A DNA stretch of 22,630 bases from CAYLSV01 sp964386435 (GTDB lineage Bacteria > Planctomycetota > Phycisphaerae > Tepidisphaerales > Tepidisphaeraceae), in assembly GCA_964386435.1 (NCBI GenBank), contig CAYLSV010000052.1, positions 1 through 22,630 of the forward strand, written 5' to 3'. A program made the translations under genes and the position numbers. Numbering within the stretch: the stretch's first letter is position 1; each line of letters begins with the position of its first letter. Shown here piece after piece: positions 6,867-13,924 of the stretch. The notes under the pieces are model-generated. The model worked only from the letters and a program-made list of their open reading frames with translations. It did no database searches and was not told the DNA's origin.

Positions 6867-7535
6867 CTAGTCGGGCCGCTTCTTCGCCGCCGCCACCCGG
6901 CGATCCGCCTCACGGGTCGGCCCGGGGAGGCGATAGCGGGTCTGACAGGCCAGCGTCAGGGCGACGCACCCGGACAGATCGACGCGGTGGCCGACGCTCA
7001 GCCACAACGGCTTGACGCCTTGCCGCGTCCGCAGCACCCGGCCGATCTCGCCGCCGTCGTGCGTCAGCGGCACCGAACCGCCGGCGTCGCCGGGCTCGTC
7101 GTGGTCGCCGATCAGCCGGCTCTTCGCCACGCCCACGGTCGGCGAATCGAGCGCGACGCCGACATGAACGGCCAGCCCGCACCGCCGGGGGTGGGCGACG
7201 CCCTGCCCGTCGATCAACACGGCACCATACTTGGTGTTCAGCGCCCGCAGTGCCGCCAGCACGGCCGGGGCTTCGCGGAAGCCGAGGTAGCCGGGGATGT
7301 AGGGCACAGCGACAGGCATGCGCACTGATTGCTCCTCCACCACCGCCCGCTCCCGCCGGTCCCACGCCACGGCGACCGGGACGATGTCGTCGCCGTCGAA
7401 CGCGCAATCGGCCCCGGCGACAATTTGCGGCAACCCGCCCAGCGGCTCGATCCGCACCGCCGTCCGCAGTCGCTGCTGCTCGGCCTTCCAAGCGGCGAGC
7501 GTTTCGGGATCAACCTTGCCGCGTCTGGGGAACAC
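6867..7535 (-). CDS. nfi: Endonuclease V (deoxyinosine 3' endonuclease)
   Basis: This cytoplasmic DNA repair enzyme nicks DNA one base 3' of deoxyinosine and other deaminated bases. From GTG 7535 the product has 222 residues, the usual length. Metal and catalytic residues are present: D43 in AGADCAFDG, E88 in PGYLGFREAP, D109 in VLIDGQGVAHPRRCG, and K138 in GVAKSRLIG. The damage-recognition wedge region PYIPGYL is also present. The GTG start fits the family N-terminus and has TACCGT six bases upstream, but no Shine-Dalgarno. It is divergent from the AIM24 gene with only 63 bases between them, and the stress-protein gene follows in the same transcript direction. A deamination-repair enzyme paired with a flavin-fold stress protein suggests a damage-response unit, but that link is inferred only from position. 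Confidence 0.93.
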   Translation of the reverse strand: MFPRRGKVDPETLAAWKAEQQRLRTAVRIEPLGGLPQIVAGADCAFDGDDIVPVAVAWDRRERAVVEEQSVRMPVAVPYIPGYLGFREAPAVLAALRALNTKYGAVLIDGQGVAHPRRCGLAVHVGVALDSPTVGVAKSRLIGDHDEPGDAGGSVPLTHDGGEIGRVLRTRQGVKPLWLSVGHRVDLSGCVALTLACQTRYRLPGPTREADRRVAAAKKRPD

Positions 7536-7541
7536 GGGCCG

Positions 7542-7547
7542 ACGGTA
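7542..7547 (-). promoter_or_regulatory. TACCGT -10-like element before nfi
   Basis: On the minus strand the context is ggcTACCGTcggcccGTG, leaving six bases before the GTG start. The pattern predicts a leaderless or nearly leaderless mRNA. Confidence 0.45.
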
Positions 7548-7585
7548 GCCGGGAAATGCAACGTGCGATCCGCGGGCAAATGAGG

Positions 7586-7591
7586 TACAAC
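7586..7591 (+). promoter_or_regulatory. TACAAC -10-like element before the AIM24 gene
   Basis: TACAAC lies seven bases before ATG 7599. The same hexamer lies six bases before the M42-peptidase ATG. The -35 position (gtgcga region) is poor, so support is the spacing pattern only. Confidence 0.35.
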
Positions 7592-7598
7592 CGCCGCC

Positions 7599-8378
7599 AT
7601 GAGCAACATGCCGCCGCCACTGCTGGAAGACGCCGCCGACTACGCCGACACACCCGACGACGGCCGGTACGGCTTGCAGGAGTTCCTCGCCAAAAGCCAG
7701 CAGGTGGACCGCGGGCAAGGCTTTTTCGAGCTCGAGCGAGACCGGCTGCTGGAGGTCAACCTCGACGGCGGCCAGCAGAGCATGGTCTGGATCAAAACCG
7801 GCGTGATGGTCGCCTACCGCGGCGGCGTTAAGTTCGAGCGGGAAGGCATTATGGAGCAGGGCATTGGCAAGCTGTTCAAAAAGGCCTTCACCGGCGAGGG
7901 CCTGACGCTGACCAAGGCCGTCGGCCACGGCAAGGTGTACTTGGCCGACGAGGGGAAGAAGATCACCGTGCTGAACCTCAACGACGAAAGTCTGTTCGTC
8001 AACGGCAACGACGTGCTGGCGTTCGAGCCGCACTTGCAGCACGACATCACGATGATGCGGAGCATGGGGGCGATGCTCGGCGGCGGGTTGTTCAACGTCA
8101 GCTTCAGCGGCCGGGGCATGGTCGCCTTGACCACGCACTACGACCCGCTGGCACTGCGGGTGACGCCGGGGAATCCGGTGGTCACCGACCCCAACGCCAC
8201 GGTCGCCTGGAGCGGCAATTTGCAGCCGGAGTTCAAGACCGACATCCAGTTCAAGACCCTGCTCGGTCGCGGCAGCGGCGAGAGCATCCAGATGAACTTC
8301 CAGATCCAGAGTGGCGAAGGCTTCGTCGTCATCCAGCCGTTCGAGGAAGTGAAACTCGCCCCCTCCGGCAGCTCGTGA
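7599..8378 (+). CDS. AIM24 family (DUF124 / TIGR00266-like) protein
   Basis: This 259-residue protein of the AIM24 beta-sandwich family has the characteristic segments QQSMVWIKTGVMVAYRG, EGIMEQGIGKLFKKAFTGEGLTLTKAVGHGKVYLAD, ESLFVNGNDVLAFE, GGLFNVSFSGRGMVALTTH, and PNATVAWSGNLQPEFKTD. Bacterial members have no defined reaction. The yeast namesake is a mitochondrial inner-membrane protein, so a scaffold or membrane-associated role is often supposed. No signal peptide or transmembrane helix is visible. ATG 7599 has no Shine-Dalgarno but follows a TACAAC element at leaderless spacing. The stop overlaps a possible GTG start of the NUDIX gene, so the pair could be partly co-expressed. Confidence 0.9.
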   Translation: MSNMPPPLLEDAADYADTPDDGRYGLQEFLAKSQQVDRGQGFFELERDRLLEVNLDGGQQSMVWIKTGVMVAYRGGVKFEREGIMEQGIGKLFKKAFTGEGLTLTKAVGHGKVYLADEGKKITVLNLNDESLFVNGNDVLAFEPHLQHDITMMRSMGAMLGGGLFNVSFSGRGMVALTTHYDPLALRVTPGNPVVTDPNATVAWSGNLQPEFKTDIQFKTLLGRGSGESIQMNFQIQSGEGFVVIQPFEEVKLAPSGSS

Positions 8379-8386
8379 GGCGCGGC

Positions 8387-8392
8387 TACCGT
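8387..8392 (+). promoter_or_regulatory. TACCGT -10-like element before the NUDIX gene
   Basis: The context ggcTACCGTccgttgATG closely parallels the nfi start region (ggcTACCGTcggcccGTG), with six bases to the start codon. It supports ATG 8399 over the GTG at 8375. Confidence 0.42.
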
Positions 8393-8398
8393 CCGTTG

Positions 8399-8929
8399 AT
8401 GACGCTCGCCGCGCAACTCGACGCATTCCAACCGCACGATGCCAAGGAGCGGGCGGACCGCGAGCGAATGCTCGCGTTGCTCGACTCGCCCGCACCGTTC
8501 GACCGCCAACAGTTCGAGCCGGGGCACTTCACGGCCAGCGCGTTCGTCGTCCACGACGATTACTTGCTGTTGATCTGGCACACGAAGCTCCACCGCTGGC
8601 TGCAGCCCGGCGGGCACATCGACGCATCCGACGCCTCGCCGCACGCCGCCGCGCGGCGGGAGTTGGCGGAGGAGGCGAACGTCGCGGACGCCGTCGGCGA
8701 TGGGCAATTGTTCGACCTCGACATCCACCCGATCCCGCCGAACCCGAAGCGGGGTGAGCCGGGGCATGAGCACTTCGACTTGCGATTCCTGTTCCACGTC
8801 GCATCAGACACGGTGGCCGCCGGCAGCGACGCCGGGGCGGCCAAATGGTTGCCGCTGGATCAGGTGACGGCCGACGCGACCGACGCCAGCGTCACCCGTG
8901 CGGTGGTGAAGCTGCGGGCGGTGGGATGA
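8399..8929 (+). CDS. NUDIX hydrolase
   Basis: This 176-residue soluble hydrolase should cleave a nucleoside diphosphate linked to another moiety; the substrate is not predictable. The Nudix box reads GGHIDASDASPHAAARRELAEEANV. The catalytic RE..EE metal-binding core is intact, but the box has one extra residue before RE and has D and N where E and G are usual. Flanking strands (FTASAFVVHDDYLLLIWHTKLHRWLQPGG; HEHFDLRFLFHV) match the fold. ATG 8399 gives the N-terminus usual for this subgroup. A GTG at 8375 overlapping the AIM24 stop (GTGA) is the alternative and would imply translational coupling. Confidence 0.9.
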   Translation: MTLAAQLDAFQPHDAKERADRERMLALLDSPAPFDRQQFEPGHFTASAFVVHDDYLLLIWHTKLHRWLQPGGHIDASDASPHAAARRELAEEANVADAVGDGQLFDLDIHPIPPNPKRGEPGHEHFDLRFLFHVASDTVAAGSDAGAAKWLPLDQVTADATDASVTRAVVKLRAVG

Positions 8930-8941
8930 AGCAGCGGGTCG

Positions 8942-8983
8942 GGTACGGCGGCCGGACTGCGACCAGGTGTGGTCGCAGCTACC
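8942..8983. repeat. GGTAGCTGCG-type hairpin element, copy 1
   Basis: CTGCGACCA-ggtg-TGGTCGCAG (8957-8978) is a perfect 9-bp stem with a 4-base loop. Read on the minus strand the element begins GGTAGCTGCG and ends TACC, the same frame as the hairpin at 14947-14977, but with different inner stem bases that still pair. Position after the NUDIX stop suggests a terminator or REP-like role; no T-run follows. Confidence 0.6.
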
Positions 8984-9154
8984 TTCGGAATGGACGTCCC
9001 ATCAGAGTTGCAGCACAGTTCGTGTCGACGCGTCCACGAAGTGAAGAAGCCGAGGGGAGAGCGGAGCGATCGGGCGCTGCACTTTCGGTGGAACAGGCTC
9101 ATCTAGAGAATGTTCTGCGTTGATTCGCTCTTGATGCTGCTGGAAACCCCCCCC

Positions 9155-9267
9155 NNNNNNNNNNNNNNNNNNNNNNNNNNNNNNNNNNNNNNNNNNNNNN
9201 NNNNNNNNNNNNNNNNNNNNNNNNNNNNNNNNNNNNNNNNNNNNNNNNNNNNNNNNNNNNNNNNNNN
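9155..9267. other. Assembly gap of 113 Ns
   Basis: The gap is bordered on the left by GAAACCCCCCCC (9143-9154) and on the right, twelve bases in, by GGGGGTTTC (9280-9288). These flanks are inverted repeats of each other. A hairpin or homopolymer probably broke the assembly here; true length is unknown. Confidence 0.95.
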
Positions 9268-9303
9268 CTACGCGGCGGTGGGGGTTTCGGCGATGCACGC
9301 GGA

Positions 9304-11247
9304 TCAACAGGGTTGATCGAGGTGCAAGCTGCTCGATTGGCGGCGGCGGAGCAGCAAGGTGCCCAGAAGCGTGGTGGCGGTCAGGGCGGTGGCCGGTTCG
9401 GGGATGGGGGCGACGGTGATGGCAAGGGTTTCGTAGGCCGCGCGGCCGGTGCCCTGGTCCCAGAAAGCGACGGTGACGGCGTAGTCGCCGGCCTCGGTGT
9501 AGGTGACGGTGGCGCTCTCGCCGACGAGGGGCAATCCGGTGCCGAAGTCCCACAGGACCTCGCCGGGCAAACCGTTGGTGTTCAGGCTCAGCGTGAGCGG
9601 GACGTCGACGGTGGCGGTCAGGCTGCGGGGCTGATTGATGGAAATCGTCGGCTCGCCGGGGGCACCTGGGGTGCTGAAGAACGCCGTGTCGCCGCCGCCG
9701 CTGCCGCCGCCGGCGTTGCCGGTGATCGTGTTGCTCGCGTCCCAATCGAGCACGTCGCCCGGCCAGGCGTTCGTCGCCGGGTCGGCGGTGACGCCGTAAT
9801 CGACGACCCAGCCGTCGCCGATGTTGTTCTGGATCAGGTTGTCGCGGCCGAAAATTTCGTCGACGTCGTTGCCGCTAACGTCGCCGAGCTGCAAGCCGAA
9901 GCCGTCGTTGGTTTCGATGATGTTGTTGATGAGCGTGAGCTGCTTGATGCCTTGGTGGGCCCGCAGACCGGTGCCGGCGTGGTCGATGTTGTCGAGTGTC
10001 GGTCCGGCGGCGTCGGTGTTGCGGATCACGTTCTCGACCATCAGCACCCGCCGCAGCACGTTGTCCGGCCCCGCGCCGCTCTCGCCCTGAAGCTGCACAC
10101 CGAAATGCTCGGCCCCGTCGATCGTGTTCCGCACGATCATCACGTTCCGCTTGTCGCCCACGTTGCTGATCGACAGGCCGATGAACGCCCCGCCGCCCAC
10201 CGTGTTGTCGGCGAAGACGTTGAACTCCCCACCCCCGGCCATCTCGAGGCCGATGAACTTCACGTCGTCGTTGGTGTTGAGCGCCCCGCCAACCTCATTC
10301 CCGCGGACCGCGACGAAGCTGCTGCTGTCAATGCTCAGCCAGTGGTCGATGCGGTTGTGCTCGACGATCGTCCGGTCGCTGCGGCCGCGCTGGGCCGAGC
10401 GGGTGCCGGGGTCGGCGAACTCGTTGCCGCCGCCGTAGACCTCGATGCCCAGGCCGACCGCCTCGCCGCCATCGGCGTCGGCGAAGCCGGGGTGCAAGCC
10501 GCTGCCGGTGATGATGTTGTGGCGGATCACGCTGTCGGGCGCACCGTCGAGCAGGATGCCGCCGCGGCCGGTGTCGGTAATCGTGTTGTGCTCGATGATC
10601 GCCCCGCCGCCGTCGGAGACGCCGTTGGCCTCGGCACCGTTGACACGGATGCCGGCGCCCCAGAAGCTGTCGGTGCCGATGTTGCTGATCGTGTTGTGGC
10701 GGATCGTGGAGTCGGCGTGGCCGTCGAGGAAAATCGCGTGCGGGGCGAAGCCGTCGTCGGCCGCGCCGCCACCGACGAGGTTGCGGATGGCCAGGTGCTG
10801 GATCGTGTGGTTGCCCGTGGTGCCGCCGGCGTAGCCGACGATACCTTGGTTGACGTTCGGGTTGCTTGCCCCGTCGAGGGTGAAGCCGCTGAGCGTCACG
10901 TGGCTTTGGCCGCTGAGCTCGATCATGGGCAGCGGATTGCCGTCGAAGGCGGCGGCGTTGCCGACGCGGACGATGCGGGTCTGGTTGGGGTCGAGATCGG
11001 TTTGACCGACGAGGGCGACGCCCGTCGGCACCTGCAGCAAGCCGTCGATGTGGTAGACGCCGGCCGGCATGTAGACGGTGTCGCCGGGTTGTGCCGCGGC
11101 GAATGCCTGCTGGAAGCCGGCGAGGTCGTTGTCGGCCGAATTGCCCGCGGTGACGCCGAAGTCGGTGACGTCCAGCGTCTGCCCGGCGAACACGGTGGCG
11201 GCGGTCGCGAGAGCGGCGAGGGCGGCGGCTTGGTGGATCTTGAGCAT
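9304..11247 (-). CDS. Exported right-handed beta-helix protein with PKD-like domain and PEP-CTERM anchor
   Basis: The 647-residue protein starts with a signal peptide (KIHQAAALAALATAATVFA, about 1-22). A pectate-lyase-3-like entry follows (VTDFGVTAGNSADNDLAGFQQAFAAAQPGDTVYMPAGVYHI), then a long parallel beta-helix (about 100-510) rich in repeats such as IRHNTISNIG, IEHNTITDTG, IRHNIITGSG. Residues about 540-612 form a PKD-like domain (LWDFGTG … VTYTEAGDYAVTVAFWD). The tail is a PEP-CTERM signal: PEP at 616-618, a hydrophobic helix, then RRR, followed by eleven extra residues. It is expected to reach the cell envelope and be processed by an exosortase system. Beta-helix proteins often bind or cleave polysaccharide, but no catalytic site is identifiable. 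ATG 11247 lacks a Shine-Dalgarno; TAAGCT lies 12 bases upstream. Confidence 0.9.
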   Translation of the reverse strand: MLKIHQAAALAALATAATVFAGQTLDVTDFGVTAGNSADNDLAGFQQAFAAAQPGDTVYMPAGVYHIDGLLQVPTGVALVGQTDLDPNQTRIVRVGNAAAFDGNPLPMIELSGQSHVTLSGFTLDGASNPNVNQGIVGYAGGTTGNHTIQHLAIRNLVGGGAADDGFAPHAIFLDGHADSTIRHNTISNIGTDSFWGAGIRVNGAEANGVSDGGGAIIEHNTITDTGRGGILLDGAPDSVIRHNIITGSGLHPGFADADGGEAVGLGIEVYGGGNEFADPGTRSAQRGRSDRTIVEHNRIDHWLSIDSSSFVAVRGNEVGGALNTNDDVKFIGLEMAGGGEFNVFADNTVGGGAFIGLSISNVGDKRNVMIVRNTIDGAEHFGVQLQGESGAGPDNVLRRVLMVENVIRNTDAAGPTLDNIDHAGTGLRAHQGIKQLTLINNIIETNDGFGLQLGDVSGNDVDEIFGRDNLIQNNIGDGWVVDYGVTADPATNAWPGDVLDWDASNTITGNAGGGSGGGDTAFFSTPGAPGEPTISINQPRSLTATVDVPLTLSLNTNGLPGEVLWDFGTGLPLVGESATVTYTEAGDYAVTVAFWDQGTGRAAYETLAITVAPIPEPATALTATTLLGTLLLRRRQSSSLHLDQPC

Positions 11248-11293
11248 GAGGGGGCGGCAAGCTTACTTGCTCTTACGACAACAACCGCACAAA

Positions 11294-11320
11294 GCGGCCT
11301 CCCCTAAACGGGAAGGCCGC
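11294..11320 (-). terminator. Rho-independent-like terminator of the LEPR-XLL metalloprotease gene
   Basis: The minus strand forms GCGGCCT(t)CCC-gtttag-GGG-AGGCCGC, a 10-bp stem with one bulge, followed by TTTGTGCGG. It lies 42 bases after that gene's stop and upstream of the PEP-CTERM gene, so it likely separates the two transcripts. The T-run is short. Confidence 0.65.
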
Positions 11321-11362
11321 GGTGTGTTGGCAGGATGGGCGGGCGTTGCCGGTTGCGGCTGC

Positions 11363-13762
11363 TCAGCCGGCGAAGATCGGGCCGACAAAGTCGTCGCGCT
11401 CGTCGGGATCAATGCTCGGAAACAGCGTGTTCGCCCGCGGGTCAGCGATCGCGCGGCCGGCGGGGTTGAAGGCGATTTGAGCCGTGCGCCCTTGGGCGGT
11501 CGGGATCAGCCGGACGGCGTCGGCGAGGAACGGCTGGCCATCGCCGCCCAGGACGATCCGGTTGCCGCCGCCGGCCTCGAAGCCGTAGCGGCCCAGCAGT
11601 TGGAAGCCGCCGTTGCGGGTCTGATCGATAATGCCCGTCTCGCCGTTGATCGAGATCGGCACGGCCGGATTGGTGCCCCCGGGGTTGAAGACGAAGACAA
11701 AGTAGTCCTGCGGCGACGCGATGACCGGCGTGTAGACCACGGCGTCGCCGGCGACAAGGGCGTTCTCGGTCTCGAACAAATCGGTGGTGGCGAGGAAGTC
11801 GTTGTTGAAGCCCGCCGGGCCCTGCAGGAATGTGAGGTTGCCGGCGTCAACGGTGCCTTGGAACGGAATGACCGAGCGGCCGGCCATCGTCGGGTCGAGC
11901 AGAATCTCGCCCGGCCCCAGCGTCGTCACGGCCGGCCGGCCGGCGAAGCGGCTGCTGCCGGCGGTATTGAACGCCCGCACCCGGCTGAAGTACGTCTGGC
12001 CCGGAACCAGTCCGGTGAACTCGACGGCCTCCACGTTCTCGCCGACCAGCAGGGTGAAGGCGCCCGACTCGTCGCGGAAGTCGAAGTCGGGCGAGATCTC
12101 CACGCGGAAGCCGGTCTCGTCGACCGAGCGGTCGTCCCACGTCGCCAGGATCGAGGTCGCACCGAGTGCCCGCGTCTGCAGATTAACCGGTTTGGCTGGG
12201 ATGGTCTGTTCGGCGATGACGTCGATGCTCGCCTCAACGGTGCGGCTCACGGCCAGGGCCCGGTCGTAGCCGCGGGCGTAGAAGGTGGCTTCGCCGACGG
12301 TGCCGGGCTCGGGGAAGATCTTGAACCGGCCCCGCGAGCCGTCGACGGCGAGGTAGGTGTCGGCGTTGATGCCCTTGGTCTGCAAGCCGGGGATGTTGTT
12401 CGATTCCTGGTAGAACGCCACGAGCGTGACCAGATCGCCGGCGAAGTCGTCGGGGTCGAACGCGCCCACGGCCTCGAGCCGCACGGGGTTGTTCACGACG
12501 CTGAAGCCCTCGCTCTCGGGGTTGTTGACGCTGGTGGCCTGCAGGCGGACCAGCGACGGGTTGGTGTTGGGCCGGTGGCCGAAGTTGGCGTCGTTCACGA
12601 TTGTGTCTTCGTTGGCGACGATCGTGATGCTGAACGGCCGCTCAATGCCGCTGTTAGCCACGGCCAGCGGCTGGTCGACGGTGCCCGCCCCGCCCGGCGG
12701 GATGTAGGCGTCGGCCTGGGAGTAGTCGACGTCGTAGCCGATGTCATCGAACAGGGCCAGCGTGATCCGGCTGGTCGGTTCGAAGACGCCGAACGATTCG
12801 CCCTCGGGCGTCATGTTCATCGCGTCGAAGGTTTCTTCGCGGAGGTGCGAGACCTGCCCGACGTCCTCCAGCGGCACGCCGGTCTCTTCGGTGAAGCCGG
12901 GCACGGTCGAGAAGATGTCGTTGTACTCCCGCACCGAGTTCTCGCCGATGAGCCGCGGGTCGGCGTCGATCCGCGCCCCGAACGGCCCGCCGCCGACGCG
13001 GATCACGCCGGTGGCAATGCCTTTGGCGGCGTAAATGCCCTCGATCGCCCCGAGCACGTGGCCCATCTCGTGCAGGATCGTGTCGCGGAAGCCGACCAAG
13101 TCACTGGCGAAGGCGGTGTTGAGCGTGAGGTTGCCGTAGTACGGCAGCGTGTCAGAATCGTTCGGGCCGTCCGGCCGAAGGCGGAGGTTGTTGGCAAAGC
13201 CCAATCGGCCGTTGCCGGCGTTGTTCTCGCTGAAGACGTCGATCAGGATGTCGTCGATCGGCTCGGGCGAAAGCGTCGGGTCGTCGAAGTCGGGCAACTC
13301 GCCGACGATCAGCTGCTCCCACCGGTTGGCCGACTGCAACACCAGCTGCTGCTGGGCGGGCGTCAGGCCGTTGTCCTGAAAGCGGATGTCGATGTCGAAG
13401 TCCGACTGCTTCGAGAACCCGCCGGCCCCGGGGAACGTCTGCACCTGCCCCTCGGGGGCGATCGCCTTGACGACGTAGGTGCCGGGCAGCAGGTTATCGA
13501 ACTCGTAGAAGCCTTCGGCGTCGGAGGTCGTCGTCGGCTCACCGTCGTCGAGGCGGTCGTTGAAGTTGAGGTCGAGGTAGACGGCGACATTGTCCTGCAC
13601 GTCCTCGCCGGCGTTGAAGTCGCGGTTGCCGTTGATGTCCTCGAAGATCAGGCCGCCAATGGTCGCCAGCAGCCGGCGGTCTTCGAGCCGCTCGACGGCT
13701 TGGCAGGATCGCAAGGCGCGGCGGGCGGTACAAGCGGCAACACGGTTCACGATTCGGTTCAT
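11363..13762 (-). CDS. Exported leishmanolysin-like metalloprotease with LEPR-XLL tag, SdrD-B-like and fibronectin III domains
   Basis: The 799-residue protein opens with a LEPR-XLL segment, VERLEDRRLLA (23-33), typical of very large or surface planctomycete proteins. An SdrD-B/carboxypeptidase-like domain follows (about 36-100, GGLIFEDINGNRDFNAGED … GFYEFDNLLPGTYVVKA). The protease domain (about 120-350) carries HEMGH at 231-235 with G238, a likely third zinc ligand H306 in VSHLREETFDAMNM, and nearby methionines (315, 317) as candidate Met-turn; this is the leishmanolysin/metzincin arrangement. A fibronectin-III domain lies at about 535-625 (PAKPVNLQTRALGATSILATWDD…). The C-terminal ~160 residues are unassigned. 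All catalytic residues are present, so extracellular proteolysis is likely. ATG 13762 follows GAGG at 8 bases and a good promoter; longer upstream in-frame extension lacks these supports. Confidence 0.88.
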   Translation of the reverse strand: MNRIVNRVAACTARRALRSCQAVERLEDRRLLATIGGLIFEDINGNRDFNAGEDVQDNVAVYLDLNFNDRLDDGEPTTTSDAEGFYEFDNLLPGTYVVKAIAPEGQVQTFPGAGGFSKQSDFDIDIRFQDNGLTPAQQQLVLQSANRWEQLIVGELPDFDDPTLSPEPIDDILIDVFSENNAGNGRLGFANNLRLRPDGPNDSDTLPYYGNLTLNTAFASDLVGFRDTILHEMGHVLGAIEGIYAAKGIATGVIRVGGGPFGARIDADPRLIGENSVREYNDIFSTVPGFTEETGVPLEDVGQVSHLREETFDAMNMTPEGESFGVFEPTSRITLALFDDIGYDVDYSQADAYIPPGGAGTVDQPLAVANSGIERPFSITIVANEDTIVNDANFGHRPNTNPSLVRLQATSVNNPESEGFSVVNNPVRLEAVGAFDPDDFAGDLVTLVAFYQESNNIPGLQTKGINADTYLAVDGSRGRFKIFPEPGTVGEATFYARGYDRALAVSRTVEASIDVIAEQTIPAKPVNLQTRALGATSILATWDDRSVDETGFRVEISPDFDFRDESGAFTLLVGENVEAVEFTGLVPGQTYFSRVRAFNTAGSSRFAGRPAVTTLGPGEILLDPTMAGRSVIPFQGTVDAGNLTFLQGPAGFNNDFLATTDLFETENALVAGDAVVYTPVIASPQDYFVFVFNPGGTNPAVPISINGETGIIDQTRNGGFQLLGRYGFEAGGGNRIVLGGDGQPFLADAVRLIPTAQGRTAQIAFNPAGRAIADPRANTLFPSIDPDERDDFVGPIFAG

Positions 13763-13818
13763 CTGGAAAGCCTCGGGTGGCAACTCACACATTATCAACC
13801 GCCGGCGCGGCCCGGCGC

Positions 13819-13846
13819 ATTGTCCGGCCATCGGCGGGCATGTCAA
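13819..13846 (-). promoter_or_regulatory. Sigma70-type promoter for the LEPR-XLL metalloprotease
   Basis: On the minus strand a perfect TTGACA (13846-13841) and GACAAT (13824-13819, four of six) are 16 bases apart. The predicted leader is about 50 bases and includes the GAGG ribosome site. This is the strongest promoter match in the window. Confidence 0.55.
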
Positions 13847-13912
13847 CGGCAGCAACCGCCCGCGCCGGGCAAAGCGGCGGCCGCTTCCACCTTTGGACGC
13901 CGCCGACCGGCT

Positions 13913-13918
13913 TAAGAT
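13913..13918 (+). promoter_or_regulatory. TAAGAT -10-like element before the amidohydrolase
   Basis: TAAGAT lies six bases before ATG 13925, the same leaderless spacing seen at other starts. No -35 is convincing. Confidence 0.35.
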
Positions 13919-13924
13919 TCCAGC

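Larger units (their letters stand above)
8930..9303. other. Intergenic region with hairpin and assembly gap, no gene recognised
   Basis: This 374-base stretch separates the NUDIX gene from the 3' end of the PEP-CTERM gene (convergent). It contains a GGTAGCTGCG-type hairpin, a near-palindrome at 9019-9040, a run of eight C just before the N-gap, and the gap itself. No frame has convincing codon bias. Confidence 0.7.

Noticed and set aside
9019..9040. Near-palindrome ttcgtgtcgacgcgtccacg(aa)
   Set aside because: The halves are offset by two bases and pair only six clean base pairs; no binding-site family is recognised, so it is not listed as an operator.
9313..11307. A 664-codon open frame on the + strand
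   Set aside because: It mirrors the beta-helix/PEP-CTERM gene and is Val/Ala/Asp/Gly-biased low-complexity sequence.
11078..13915. A 945-codon open frame on the + strand
   Set aside because: It is antisense to the clearly recognised LEPR-XLL metalloprotease; long antisense frames are expected in GC-rich DNA, and its protein has no recognisable domain.
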